Assembly: GCA_034004605.1 (NCBI GenBank)
Contig: JAVEWJ010000006.1
Location: 1-42,807, forward strand
Source of the DNA: JAVEWJ01 sp034004605
Lineage (GTDB): Bacteria; Patescibacteriota; Gracilibacteria; UBA1369; LOWO2-01-FULL-3
DNA: 42,807 bases
Direction: 5' to 3'
This document shows, piece after piece, positions 15,087 to 25,200 of the stretch (its first letter is position 1; every line of letters begins with the position of its first letter). Under the pieces are notes generated by a model that searched no databases, was not told the DNA's origin, and was given only the letters and a program-made list of their open reading frames with translations. A program made the position numbers and the translations under genes.

Positions 15087-16241
15087 ATGTTTAAAATCAA
15101 GTATTTGATTCTCGGGATTCTCCTTGCGGGTCTAGGTTTTTCAAGCTCCGCTTTTGCTATGGATATTCGCACCGGGGAAAATTTATTTATCAATGAAACG
15201 ATTGTAGATGATCTTTATCTTGTGTCCGGAAATGTGACTTTAAATGCGGATGTGGTTGGTGATGTGTATGTGCTTGGCGGTTCCGTTTCCGTAAATGGAA
15301 ATATCTCGGAGGATATGATTGTAATTGGTGGAAAAGTGACAGTAACAGGAAATATTGGAGATGATCTAAGAGTACTTGGCGGACAGGTTTCCGTGTATTC
15401 GAATGTCGGAGACGACCTTGTGATTGCAGGTGGTTCGCTTGATATCGGACCCGGAAGTGTCGTGAACGGTTCCGCTTATACAAGCGGTGGTCTCGTGAGT
15501 CTTGATGGCACAATAAATGAAAATCTTTCGGGAAACCTTTCGGTGCTTCTATTAAACGGAGTTGTAAACGGTAATGTGGATATTACAGTTGAAAATTCGG
15601 TTAGCTTTTCGCAGGGCGCGAGAGTTGGAGGAGACTTCACATACAGAAAACTTATTGAGGACAACATTCCCAAGGGGGTTGTTTCGGGCAGAGTGATTTA
15701 CAAGGAATTTTCAAATGCCAAGGAGAGTACAAAAGATTTTGACACACTCGGTCTTTTCGTGGCGATGAAATCGTTTTCACTTGTAAACGCTCTTTTGATT
15801 GCACTTCTTCTTGTCCTTTTCACACCGAAATTCCTTGAAAAATCCGCAGAGGTGTCAAAAGTGAATTTGCTTAAAACATTTGCGCTCGGCCTTCTAACAT
15901 TGATTCTTGTGGTGGTTGGAGCAATTATTCTTCTAATTACAATCGTTGGTGTACATATTGCGATAATTTGCGGATTTATTTTTGGTGCGATGTTGTATTT
16001 GGCAAAGATTTTCGCTTGTACGCTGCTTGTAAGCTATATTGTAGATTTTAAAAAGAAAAAACACTTAAGGCTAAAACTTTTCTTTGGACTTACACTTTGC
16101 CTTATCATTTATTACATGATCGGAATGACTCCTTTTGTCGGATGGCTTCTAAACGGAATTTTGTTTTTGACCGGACTTGGCTCAATGGTTCTAACAAAAC
16201 AATACTATGTCCTTTATTTAAGAAACAAAAATCAAATTTAA
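15087..16241 (+). CDS. Bactofilin-like beta-helix protein with multi-pass membrane domain
   Basis: An N-terminal signal peptide (residues 1-25, ending SSAFA) is followed by about 170 residues of short repeats on a roughly 16-18 residue period (VxGDVxVxGGxVxVxGxIxxD). This is the right-handed beta-helix pattern of bactofilins/polymer-forming cytoskeletal proteins (DUF583). After a short linker come three to four hydrophobic segments (about residues 228-250, 262-290, 292-318 and 330-370). Such signal-peptide plus beta-helix plus membrane proteins are common and uncharacterised in many bacteria. Function is unknown: an extracytoplasmic scaffold is an inference. A possible promoter has TTGGGC (15034-15039) and TATATT (15058-15063). 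A bidirectional terminator follows. Confidence 0.8.
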   Translation: MFKIKYLILGILLAGLGFSSSAFAMDIRTGENLFINETIVDDLYLVSGNVTLNADVVGDVYVLGGSVSVNGNISEDMIVIGGKVTVTGNIGDDLRVLGGQVSVYSNVGDDLVIAGGSLDIGPGSVVNGSAYTSGGLVSLDGTINENLSGNLSVLLLNGVVNGNVDITVENSVSFSQGARVGGDFTYRKLIEDNIPKGVVSGRVIYKEFSNAKESTKDFDTLGLFVAMKSFSLVNALLIALLLVLFTPKFLEKSAEVSKVNLLKTFALGLLTLILVVVGAIILLITIVGVHIAIICGFIFGAMLYLAKIFACTLLVSYIVDFKKKKHLRLKLFFGLTLCLIIYYMIGMTPFVGWLLNGILFLTGLGSMVLTKQYYVLYLRNKNQI

Positions 16242-16255
16242 AAACAAAAGAAAAA

Positions 16256-16285
16256 AGGCCGGAAAAAATTCTCCGGTCTTTTTTT
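16256..16285. terminator. Bidirectional rho-independent terminator
   Basis: The stem 16256-16263/16272-16279 (AGGCCGGA with TCCGGTCT, one G-U pair) is followed on the plus strand by seven T. On the minus strand it is also followed by a T-rich tract, so it may also serve the cca gene that reads towards it. Confidence 0.85.
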
Positions 16286-16326
16286 ATTTTCGTATTTCAG
16301 GGTGCTTAAATTATTTTTCGAGCAAC

Positions 16327-16355
16327 GGAGAACTTTTTCCTGCGAAAAGTTCTCC
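16327..16355. repeat. Perfect inverted repeat
   Basis: GGAGAACTTTT (16327-16337) and AAAAGTTCTCC (16345-16355) form an 11-bp perfect hairpin with a 7-base loop, between the bactofilin-like gene and the 3' end of cca. There is no long T tract beside it. It could assist termination of cca or stabilise a 3' end. Nothing else is seen in 16290-16455. Confidence 0.7.
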
Positions 16356-16459
16356 TCAGTTTCGCAAAAAACGCACAATCTTCGATTTTGTCCAAGCCGT
16401 TTTTTGCTCAAATGTGCTTGAAAAAAACATCCTAGCCCCCTTTGTATATAGAAAAACAT

Positions 16460-17797
16460 TTATAAAAGCTTTGTGATGTATTCAAGGGCTTCTTCTCTCG
16501 TTTTTAAATCGCCCTCGATTTGCATTTTGCGAATTTCTTTGAGTATATCCCCCACCCTTTTTCCGTTTCCAATTCCTAGAATTTTCATTACATCGTTTCC
16601 GTTTACAAGATTTTTTGGAATAAGCTTAAGTCGTGCGATTTCGGATTTGTAAGCGCGAAGAAGCTCATGGTATAGAGACAAATCTACGGGTTTAATGCCC
16701 ATTGCATCACACCTGTAAAGCTCCAAAAGATCTTCAAAATGTGGCTCCAAAAACCAATGAAGTCTTCGTTTTTCAGGCATTTCAAAAAGCGGAACCACAA
16801 GCATATGCTTTGAGATAAGCCAGGAAGTTTTTTCAATAATTATTGTCGGAAATTTGAGCCTCTTTAAAATCTTTGCAGCGATTTCAGCGCCAACCTCTGC
16901 ATGATGATTGTACCTTATGCGATCGTCCACATCGAAAGTGTCGTATTTGCCGATGTCGTGAAAAATCACAGCCCATTTTAGAGCTAAATCGGGTTCTTTT
17001 TCCCTAAGCGGATTTGGGTCGATTTCCTCTTCTCTCAGAGAATCTATACTTTGAAGAGTATGATCCCAAACATCGCCTTCCGTGTGATATTCGAGTGGCT
17101 GAGCAAGGCCCTTAAGCTTAACCATTTCCGGAATTATGTGCTCAAGAAGGCCGAGTTCGTAAAGCTCCTCAAAGGCCTTTCCGGGCTTATCCTGCATTAT
17201 TATTTTATTCAGTTCATCTCGAATTCTTTCGGAAGAAATCTTTTTGATGAGATGTGCGTGCTTTTTTATAGCTTCGTAAGTTTCGGGGTGATACTGAAAA
17301 CCGAATGCGTTTTTAAACCTCACGGCTCTAAGAATTCGAAGATGGTCTTCGAGAATTCGTTGTTCCGGATCGCCGATAAATCTTATGAGTTTTTCCTTGA
17401 GGTCTTTTTGACCGTCTACAAAGTCTATGATTTTTTCTTCCCCTGGATCGAAAAACATTCCGTTGATTGTAAAATCGCGTCTTTTTGCATCCTCCTCGGC
17501 ATTTGTAAAACTTACCGCGTCCGGTCTTCGTCCGTCGGAATATCCGCTATCTGAGCGGAATGTGGCGATTTCGTAAGATATACCGTTTCGAATGGCGGTA
17601 ATCACACCAAAAGACTTTCCTAAAGGGATTGTATGATCGAGTAAGTTCTCGATTTCATCAGGATTTGCGCTTGTAACGATATCAATATCATGTGGTTCTT
17701 TTCCAAGAAGCATATCTCGTACGCATCCTCCAGCCCAATAAGCCGTGTGACCGGCTTTTTTCAGAGTGTCTATTATTTCTACGGAAGTTGATTTCAT
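16460..17797 (-). CDS. cca: CCA-adding tRNA nucleotidyltransferase with HD domain
   Basis: A class II nucleotidyltransferase that builds or repairs the 3' CCA of tRNA. The catalytic head shows GGCVRDMLLG (residues 23-32), the HDIDIVTS carboxylates (about 36-43), the 'RRDFTINGMFFD' block (about 105-116) and the nucleotide-selecting ERIRDEL (about 190-196). An HD phosphohydrolase domain (IFHDIGKYDTF, about residue 277) follows, as in E. coli-type CCA enzymes. Length 445 fits. The tRNA in this window already encodes CCA, so the enzyme would act in repair or on other tRNAs. The start ATG at 17797 has a perfect TATAAT upstream (17821-17816, minus strand), though no clear -35. Confidence 0.92.
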   Translation of the reverse strand: MKSTSVEIIDTLKKAGHTAYWAGGCVRDMLLGKEPHDIDIVTSANPDEIENLLDHTIPLGKSFGVITAIRNGISYEIATFRSDSGYSDGRRPDAVSFTNAEEDAKRRDFTINGMFFDPGEEKIIDFVDGQKDLKEKLIRFIGDPEQRILEDHLRILRAVRFKNAFGFQYHPETYEAIKKHAHLIKKISSERIRDELNKIIMQDKPGKAFEELYELGLLEHIIPEMVKLKGLAQPLEYHTEGDVWDHTLQSIDSLREEEIDPNPLREKEPDLALKWAVIFHDIGKYDTFDVDDRIRYNHHAEVGAEIAAKILKRLKFPTIIIEKTSWLISKHMLVVPLFEMPEKRRLHWFLEPHFEDLLELYRCDAMGIKPVDLSLYHELLRAYKSEIARLKLIPKNLVNGNDVMKILGIGNGKRVGDILKEIRKMQIEGDLKTREEALEYITKLL

Positions 17798-17918
17798 ATT
17801 GCTTTGTTTGCTTTAATTATACAGGAAAAACGGTATTTTTGGAAGAACTCGCGGAAAAATCGAGATTGATGTTTTAAATCGTATTATAAAAATTTTTTTG
17901 TTTTACGCAAAAACGATT

Positions 17919-17947
17919 CGGGAGCGTTGGCTTATGGAAGCGGTTTT
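17919..17947 (+). repeat. 29-bp dispersed repeat, copy 1
   Basis: This copy matches 41958-41986 at 25 of 29 positions (shared blocks CGGGAGCG, TGGCTT, TGG, AGCGG, TTT), and a diverged third copy lies at 41060-41088 inside the HNH gene. Read on the minus strand it translates as SISQRSRI, resembling the SKSHRPRI of the HNH protein. It sits between cca and tsaD. The rest of 17830-17960 shows no gene. Confidence 0.6.
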
Positions 17948-17966
17948 ACTTGGGAGCCTTTAAATA

Positions 17967-17995
17967 TTGCGAGATTTTTCAATATTTTTTACAAT
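17967..17995 (+). promoter_or_regulatory. tsaD promoter
   Basis: TTGCGA (17967-17972) and TACAAT (17990-17995) are separated by 17 bases, giving a leader of about 45 bases that contains GGGAGGA (18027-18033). Confidence 0.55.
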
Positions 17996-18046
17996 CTTGA
18001 TTTTTTCTCTTCAATAAGCTATTTTCGGGAGGAATTAATATTATTT

Positions 18047-19087
18047 ATGAAAATTTTGGGGATTGAAAGTTCTTGCGATGATTCATCGGCTTCCGTTGTG
18101 GAAAATGGCCGGAAGGTGCTTTCTAGCGTGATAAAATCACAGTCGACTATTCATAATCTCACGGGTGGTGTTGTGCCGGAAGTGGCGGCTAGAGAACATC
18201 TTTCAAACATGATTCCGGCAATAGACGAAGCTCTAAAACTCGCCAATCTTTCGATGAAAGATATTGATGCCATTGCTATTACTCAGGGGCCGGGACTTGT
18301 GAGCTCTTTAATTGTAGGCACAGAGACGGCGAATGTGATTTCTTTTGTGGAAGACAAACTTCTTATTCCCGTTCATCATATTCACGGACATATTTATGCG
18401 AATTTTTTAGAGGTCGAAGACGAAATCAGGTTTCCCGCTCTGATTCTCACCGTATCGGGCGGACACAACGAGCTTATTTTGATGCGTGATCACTTCGATT
18501 TCACACTTCTCGGCCAATCGCGCGATGATGCCGGTGGGGAGGCCTTTGATAAAGTAGCCAGGATTCTTGGTCTTGGGTATCCGGGGGGACCGAAGATTTC
18601 GGAAGCTTCCCAAAAAGGAAATCCCGATGCCTTTAAATTTCCAAAAGCCAGGCTTGAAAAAGGGAGTCTCGATTTTAGTTTTTCAGGGCTTAAGACGGCC
18701 GTTTTAAACCAATTCACTGAGGAGGTAAAAAGAGAAAATATTTCGGATGAAGCGTCCGTTCCGGAGAAGTTAAAAAACGATATCGCTGCCAGTTTTCAAA
18801 AAGCGATTAATGAGGCGTTAAGCGAAAAACTTATGTTGGCTTTAGCGAATTATCCCGATGTAAAAGAGGTGCATCTTGCGGGGGGAGTATCCGCGAATGA
18901 AAATCTTCGTGAAATGATTCGCTTACAGATGCCGCAGAATGTAGTTTTCCGTTTTCCAAAATCGCTCGAATACTGTACGGACAACGCTTCAATGATTGCG
19001 GCCGCCGGTTATTTCCGTTTTCAAAAAAATCCTTCGGAGTTTAAGGCTAAGACCAATATAGTTCCTTCAAGCGATTTCGGATTTTAA
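18047..19087 (+). CDS. tsaD: tRNA threonylcarbamoyladenosine synthase TsaD
   Basis: TsaD (Kae1/YgjD) transfers the threonylcarbamoyl group to A37 of ANN-reading tRNAs, with TsaB and TsaE. The frame is open from 17927, but the conserved N-terminus MKILGIESSCDDSS begins at 18047, which lies behind the promoter, so I use it (346 residues, typical). The ASKHA-fold blocks are visible: TQGPGL, the metal-binding histidines in HHIHGHIYANF (about residues 108-118), SGGHNEL, DDAGGEAFDK, the LDFSFSGLKTA strand, GGVSANE and the final CTDNASMIA. No tsaB or tsaE gene is nearby. HisRS follows 67 bases downstream. Confidence 0.96.
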   Translation: MKILGIESSCDDSSASVVENGRKVLSSVIKSQSTIHNLTGGVVPEVAAREHLSNMIPAIDEALKLANLSMKDIDAIAITQGPGLVSSLIVGTETANVISFVEDKLLIPVHHIHGHIYANFLEVEDEIRFPALILTVSGGHNELILMRDHFDFTLLGQSRDDAGGEAFDKVARILGLGYPGGPKISEASQKGNPDAFKFPKARLEKGSLDFSFSGLKTAVLNQFTEEVKRENISDEASVPEKLKNDIAASFQKAINEALSEKLMLALANYPDVKEVHLAGGVSANENLREMIRLQMPQNVVFRFPKSLEYCTDNASMIAAAGYFRFQKNPSEFKAKTNIVPSSDFGF

Positions 19088-19154
19088 ATTTTGGATTGAA
19101 TTTTTGGCTATTTGTAGTAATTTAACAATATAGTACTTTTTTAATATTCACAAA

Positions 19155-20519
19155 ATGTCAGACGAGAACACAAAAATCGAGAATGACGAAATCTTTCAAG
19201 CAAGGCTTAGACCTCCCTACCAGACGGTAAAAGGCGTGCATGATATTCTTCCGAAAGATCATGAATATTTTACTTATATTAAAAAAGTGGTTCGTCACCG
19301 TGCGAGGCAGGCGGGCTTTAAGCGCATCACAACGCCGATGTTTGAATATACGGATGTTTTTGTGAGAGGGCTTGGAGACACCACGGATATCGTGACGAAA
19401 GAAATGTACACCTTCAACGACAAAAAAGGACGAAACCTTACTCTTAAGCCGGAAGGGACAGCAGGAATTGTGAGAAGTTATATTCAAAACAATATGAGCC
19501 AACTTGCTCAACCTGTGATGCTTTATTATATCGAGCCGCATTTCAGATATGATCGTCCGCAAGCCGGAAGATACAGACAATTTTGGCAAATCGGTTTTGA
19601 GGTGCTTGGAGAAAGCGATCCCGCTCTTGATGCTCAAGTGATTCAAATCGCCACGAAAATAAACGAGGATCTTGGTCTCGGAGGGCTTTTCACAATTCAG
19701 TTAAACACTATCGGGACCCCGGAAAGCAGAATGAAATATATCGATGTTCTGACGGATTATTACACTGGAAAGGAAAGATCTCTTTGCGAAACTTGCCGAA
19801 GTCGACTAAATAAAAATGTTCTTAGACTTCTTGATTGCAAGGAGGAGGATTGCCAAATTCTTGCGAAAATGGCGCCGACAATGCACGAATATATCGACAA
19901 AGAATCGCTCGAATTTCACGAGGAACTTAAATCGTATTTGGACGAGCTTGGAATCGAATATGTGGAAAATCCGAAAATTATTCGCGGTCTTGATTATTAT
20001 TCAAGAACTGTTTTTGAATTTTGGGATAAAACGAAAGGCGCACAAAACGCTATCGGTGGCGGTGGAAGATATGATGGTCTTGTGAAACTAATGGGTGGAC
20101 CGGATACTCCCGCAATCGGTTATGCTGCAGGTATCGAAAGGCTTATCGCAAACATGAAAAGAGAAAAAGTGAAAGTGCCGGCGAAAGATGATTTGCATAT
20201 TTTCGTAGCACAGCTCGGAAAAGAGGCAAAAAAGAAATGTTTGGTTTTAATAGAGCAACTTAGAGAAGCCGGACTTAAAACTATGGGTGCCGTTGGAAAG
20301 GCTTCTATAAATGTGCAACTTAGAATGGCGGATAAATTTCAGGTTCCTTATGCGATTTTGATCGGACTTACGGAGGTGCGCGAGGGAAATGTGATTGTTC
20401 GCGATATGCACAAGGGTGTGCAGGAAACCGTGCCTTTAAATAAGGTGGTTTCGCATATGCAGGAGCTTATTGGAGATGAAAATCTCGATAAGTATTCCCC
20501 CACCGATTTTGTGTACTAG
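19155..20519 (+). CDS. hisS: Histidyl-tRNA synthetase
   Basis: A class II aminoacyl-tRNA synthetase charging tRNA-His. Motif 1 lies in KRITTPMFEYTDVF (about residues 54-67). Motif 2 is FRYDRPQAGRYRQFWQIGFE (about 130-149). The histidine-specific signature RGLDYYSRTVFEF lies at about 280-292. Motif 3 is GYAAGIERL. A C-terminal anticodon-binding domain covers about 350-445. The extra N-terminal 20 residues before YQTVKGVHDILP are longer than usual. A -10-like TATAGT (19129-19134) precedes the start, without a clear -35, so it may also be read from tsaD. No SD is seen. Confidence 0.96.
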   Translation: MSDENTKIENDEIFQARLRPPYQTVKGVHDILPKDHEYFTYIKKVVRHRARQAGFKRITTPMFEYTDVFVRGLGDTTDIVTKEMYTFNDKKGRNLTLKPEGTAGIVRSYIQNNMSQLAQPVMLYYIEPHFRYDRPQAGRYRQFWQIGFEVLGESDPALDAQVIQIATKINEDLGLGGLFTIQLNTIGTPESRMKYIDVLTDYYTGKERSLCETCRSRLNKNVLRLLDCKEEDCQILAKMAPTMHEYIDKESLEFHEELKSYLDELGIEYVENPKIIRGLDYYSRTVFEFWDKTKGAQNAIGGGGRYDGLVKLMGGPDTPAIGYAAGIERLIANMKREKVKVPAKDDLHIFVAQLGKEAKKKCLVLIEQLREAGLKTMGAVGKASINVQLRMADKFQVPYAILIGLTEVREGNVIVRDMHKGVQETVPLNKVVSHMQELIGDENLDKYSPTDFVY

Positions 20520-20604
20520 GTCTTTAAATAAGCCCACAAAATTAAAACCGTTCAATCTTATTATTTTTCTTAAATGTGTTATGTTTTTTTTGTAAAAAAT
20601 TTTT

Positions 20605-21912
20605 ATGAAAAAACTTTTATTTTTGTTTTTGTTTTTTGGTTTAAGTGCTTCGGTTTTCGGGGCTTCGTTTAATGATGTTTCGAGTACGCATAAAAATTTC
20701 AATGCGATTGAATACTTGAAAAGTGCCGGAATTGTGAACGGTTTTTCGGATGGGACTTTTAGGCCTGAGAATAAACTTAATCGAGCTGAGGCGGTGAAAA
20801 TAATTACAGAGGCTTTCGATATTTCTTCCGCTAGCTATTCCGGTGAATTTAGCGATGTGAAGTCCGGCGATTGGTTCGCGAATTATGTGGCTAGCGTTAA
20901 AAGAGAAGGCATTGTAAACGGATACAGCGACGGTACTTTTAAACCGGGCAACACTTTGATTCTTGCGGAAGCGCTTAAAATTGTGCTGGTCGGTGGAAAA
21001 GCAAGTGTGCCGGCGTCGGTTGATAAAGATGTATTTTCGGATGTGAGAGCCTCCGAATGGTATAGTGTGTATGCTTATTTTGCGAGGGAAAATAATATTA
21101 TTTTGGGTGATGACTACGGGAAAATTAGTCCGGCTGGCGAAATTTCGAGGGGTGAATTTGCGGAGCTCATTTTTAGAATGATGAAAGTGAAGGAAAACGG
21201 AAAGGCTTTTGATCTTTCGACAAGCTGGCCTGTGTATTTGAGTGAGCTTGGTTTTTCGATGAAATACAATGCTCCGAGGTGGAAAGTGTCTGCGGATAAA
21301 AGCAGTGTGACTTTTTATAATCCGGACTTGGCTTACGGTGAACTTTCGGCAAGCAAAGTTTTTTCGAATAGTGCGAGGATTATTATTTCGGTGGATTTAA
21401 ATACTGCGAAAAAAAGCGCCTCCGATTATTTTTCGACTCTGAAATCGAATTTTCCAAACTATGGAGCTACCGAATTTCAGTTTAAAAATATGAGTGCGCT
21501 TGAGCTTTCAAATCCATCTTCCCGAATGGTTGATTGGTATATTTATACTTCCGGTGGTGCGGTGATTGGCGCTTTTACGGAGTATGGAAGCGGAATTTTG
21601 GCTTTTCAATATCCTAGAGAAATTTCGGCGATGCTTTCGAGTATCGAAGCCGGGACGGCCGGTGGTACTTCGGGCGGTTCTTCAAAAGAGCAAATTTTAA
21701 GCGGGATTTATTCGAATATTTTGATTGAGAATAAGGGAATGTCCAGCTTAAATCTTCTTCCGGATAAGTCGATTATCGAAACTGATACAATCGGGGTTGG
21801 TACGGGAGCTGTGGATTACTATTATTGCAGTGAGTTTGATGTTACTTTTAAATATGAACGAGCGAGCGATTTGATTTTGGATAAGAGGGAGGGAAAGACT
21901 TCGGCGTTTTAG
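20605..21912 (+). CDS. S-layer homology (SLH) domain surface protein
   Basis: A signal peptide (residues 1-20, ending VFGA) is followed by three SLH domains, which anchor proteins to secondary cell-wall polysaccharide. They lie at about 21-70 (FNDV...GIVNGFSDGTFRPENKLNRAEAV), 82-128 (FSDV...GIVNGYSDGTFKPGNT) and 146-195 (FSDVRASEWY...RGEFAELI). The remaining 240 residues are a mixed beta region with a Gly/Ser-rich linker near 352-362 and no known fold that I recognise. Together with the other SLH gene (27789-29315) and the LCP protein it points to a polysaccharide-anchored surface layer. No SD is seen, and no promoter better than a weak AT-rich stretch. Confidence 0.88.
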   Translation: MKKLLFLFLFFGLSASVFGASFNDVSSTHKNFNAIEYLKSAGIVNGFSDGTFRPENKLNRAEAVKIITEAFDISSASYSGEFSDVKSGDWFANYVASVKREGIVNGYSDGTFKPGNTLILAEALKIVLVGGKASVPASVDKDVFSDVRASEWYSVYAYFARENNIILGDDYGKISPAGEISRGEFAELIFRMMKVKENGKAFDLSTSWPVYLSELGFSMKYNAPRWKVSADKSSVTFYNPDLAYGELSASKVFSNSARIIISVDLNTAKKSASDYFSTLKSNFPNYGATEFQFKNMSALELSNPSSRMVDWYIYTSGGAVIGAFTEYGSGILAFQYPREISAMLSSIEAGTAGGTSGGSSKEQILSGIYSNILIENKGMSSLNLLPDKSIIETDTIGVGTGAVDYYYCSEFDVTFKYERASDLILDKREGKTSAF

Positions 21913-21963
21913 TGGGATTTTGTGGATGCGTGTAGTGGTTTTTAAAATTTAATCTTAAAAAAT

Positions 21964-22203
21964 ATGGCCGGGATTATTGATCCGAAAAAATATTTCTTCA
22001 GTATAATTGCAGGGCTTATAATTTTGGGAATGCTTATTGGGTCGGTGGTATGGGCTTTTCTTACTGGAAATTCCGTGGAGAATGCTGAAGAAAAGCTGGA
22101 GATTGAAAACGCTTCGCCTTCTGCGATTTTGGAACCCGTAAACATGGGAGTGCCGAGTGAGCCACCAAGCGTGCCTGTGCCTGATAAGGGGCCGGAGGAT
22201 TAG
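21964..22203 (+). CDS. Small single-pass membrane protein
   Basis: The 79-residue protein has a short N-terminus, a membrane helix (about residues 11-33, FFSIIAGLIILGMLIGSVVWAFL) and an acidic, Pro/Ser-rich tail. No family is recognised. It lies 51 bases after the SLH gene on the same strand and may be co-transcribed. It converges with the large MORN-repeat gene, whose 3' end is 27 bases away, and no terminator is visible between them. The coding call rests on the membrane helix, frame and position only. Confidence 0.6.
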   Translation: MAGIIDPKKYFFSIIAGLIILGMLIGSVVWAFLTGNSVENAEEKLEIENASPSAILEPVNMGVPSEPPSVPVPDKGPED

Positions 22204-22230
22204 TTTTGTTCTTAAACTTTCTTTTGTTTT

Positions 22231-25200
22231 CTATTTGACTAAATTAGGTTCTCCAACGATGGAGAGCAATTCTGCAATGCTTGAATCAAGCTTTGATCTC
22301 AAATCTTGTGTAAAGAAGGAAACTAAATCATCTTTTGATCGGTAATCTTTGTATTGCTCGTTTAATGCTCTTTCATAGACATCAATGGCTGATTTGTTTA
22401 CATAAGCCTTATTAGCAAGTTCTTCCGCTCGTGATATTTGTTCTTGTGTAAGGTTTGAATCCCATCCGCTTTTTAATATTTTATTTGCTCCATTTGGGCT
22501 TTCTGTTCCTTTTAGGTATACTTTTGTTACTTTTTCAAAGGCTCCTTCTGGAGTAGGTATTATTTCAACTTCACCGTGAATTGACAGTTCGTTATTTTCA
22601 CCACATTTTAGCTGTGTTTTTGAAAAATCGATTCGTTTAATCATTCCTTCAGGTGTCGGAATTTCATTATATTGAGGATCTCCATCGAAGACTACCGGCC
22701 TTGGTTCAGGTTCAAATTGAGTTGGTTTTTCTTCGGCAGCTGGGGAGGGTGTTTCTTGTGTTTTAGTCCCTTGAGCTTCTATTGGTGTTATTGCTGTGGA
22801 TGAAGAAGATGTTGTCTCGCCATTGTTGTATTCTTGTTTGTAATGATCTTCTTCGCCCTTTAAGCCATTTCTGGCGCTATGAATGTTAGAAAAAAAGGCT
22901 GTTAAATTATTTTGATAATCGCGAATTTGATTCTTTTCTATTTTTCTCCTGTTTAAGATTGTAATTGTTCGACTATCAGTATTATTATTAAATTCTCCAA
23001 GCATTTGATCATAATACTCATCGACTATTGATCTTCCGTTTGAATTTTTCTCGATAAACATCTTTAATAATTCGTTTTTTATATCTTCATTATCATAGAT
23101 AATTTTTTCTATATCCCGTTCAGTATATGTCATTTTACCTGCATCAGTATCCATTAATTTCCTTAATAGTTCCTGATTATTTTCCGACTTCAATGTTTCA
23201 AATATGTTTGATTTGTCGTTTAAACTATCTGAATTGAGTAGATTGCGTAAAATAATGTCTTGGATTTTTATTTTCAAATCTTCATAGAAACCTGGGTACC
23301 TAGATTGGATATCTTCAGGTGTTTGCATATAGCGATTAACATAATATTTGACCACTTCATCTAACGTCCCTTGAATTTGGTCCAGTTGTTCTTTTGAGAC
23401 TTCTTTTGTTTTTTCCCCTATGTCTTCTGTAGCCGCTAAAGTGGGTTCCGGTTCTGATTTCTGTTCTGGTTCGGTAGTAGGCTTTTCCTTGTTTGCAACA
23501 GTAAATGTTTTTGAAATATCTTGTTCCGGTATTGTTAAAGTTGCCTGATTTCCGTCAATCTTCAGGGTCGCATAATCTCCGAATTCGATTAAACCATTTT
23601 CATTTTTTGTAATTGGAATATATTTAGGAAATGATGCGATAGGAAATGAACCAGGCATACCATAAAAACAAATGTCTTCTTCTAGTCTTCCTTTTGTAGA
23701 AAGTGAGTTTGGCCTAACTTCCAAATTTAAATCCCTTAGTATCTGATTGTCTTTTTCCAATTCCTTCATTTTCAGTGCCACTTGTAATGCACAAAGAACT
23801 ATGACTTGATCAGCCAGTTCCATGTAATATACATAATACGGTTCATGTGAATTCTTCGGGTGATTTTTTAATGCTTTGTAAATATTGTCCTCTTCATCTT
23901 CAAGTAAACTTTTTTCAAAATTAGGATTAATCTTATTGACTTCCTTGATTGAATCTTCGACCGCTTTCATTTTTTTCTCAAAGTTTGATTTCATTTTATC
24001 GATATCTTGGGGAGTAGAATCGGCTAATTGATAATAATCTTCACTTTTTCCTAATCGTGATTGCATTGTTTCAAGATATTTAATGTCAACTTCTACTGGT
24101 GTGTTTTCTGCTTCGATTTTTGTTTCCGAATCTGTGGCAATTGGGGTGGGAGCTTCAGGACCCTGGGAAGATTGTTCTAAATTTTGTGTTGATTGGGTGG
24201 GAAGTTCTGAAGTGCTGGGGACTGGAGTTGTGGATGGCATTTGAGTTGAAGGATTTGGATTTTGCGGGTTAGTAGGTGTTTTAGAATTTTGAACTACTTT
24301 TCCGTCTATATATTCAAATTCTTCTCCTGTATGTAAAGTTGCTTTTCCATTTGATAAGAATTGATGGTCTTTGTTATTACCAAAATTAAAGAATTCTCCC
24401 ACATATATATCGCCGTTTGGTAGAATTTTTTCTCCTTTTAGTAGTGTCTCATCGACCAAAGGATTAAATTGACCACTTATTTTTGTACCATCTTGTTCTG
24501 TTATTGTACCGTTAACAATGTATCCGGTTTTTTTATCAAATTCACCTTCATAATTTGTATAATTATTATTGTCAAAAAATGTGCCTTCAATGTTTCCCTT
24601 ATCATTAATCGTAGCGTTTGTTATTGTTCGTCCGTTTATGGTGATTTTTCCGTCTATGATTTCATTGGAGGCTTTTGTTTCTTGTTCGGCAGTTGTATCA
24701 ACTGTTGATCCTTGTGTTGTTGTGTTATCTTTATTGGCAGACTCAAAGCTACTGTCGTCTCTTGGATACATTTCTCTATATCGTGCTATATACTCCATTT
24801 CATTGTAAGTTTCAGTTTCAAGCGTGAGAAGTCTATTTGTTAAGTCTTGGTTGGATTTTAAATAATTTGGACCTTTTGATATTTTCCTATCAGTTAAAAG
24901 GTTGTAGAGCATATTTTTTTCCGCAAGGTCTGGGGTTGCAAATTCATTTTTTAATAATTTAGAAGCAATTTGTTTATTTTTGTAGGATCTTTTTTTTCCA
25001 CCAAGAGTAAATGAAATTTTCCCTTTTTCACTTATTTCCAAGTCCGGATATCTTTCTTTAAGTTGTTCAAAAATAGGTTTTGCTACTTCCGGAGTTCTTT
25101 CAGCTTCTACATTTTTTTCATCTGAATCTTTTCCTTTTGTACCCGAGACTTGATCGCGTTCTTCTTCTGAAGAAAAATCTTCGGATTTATTTTCGGGTTT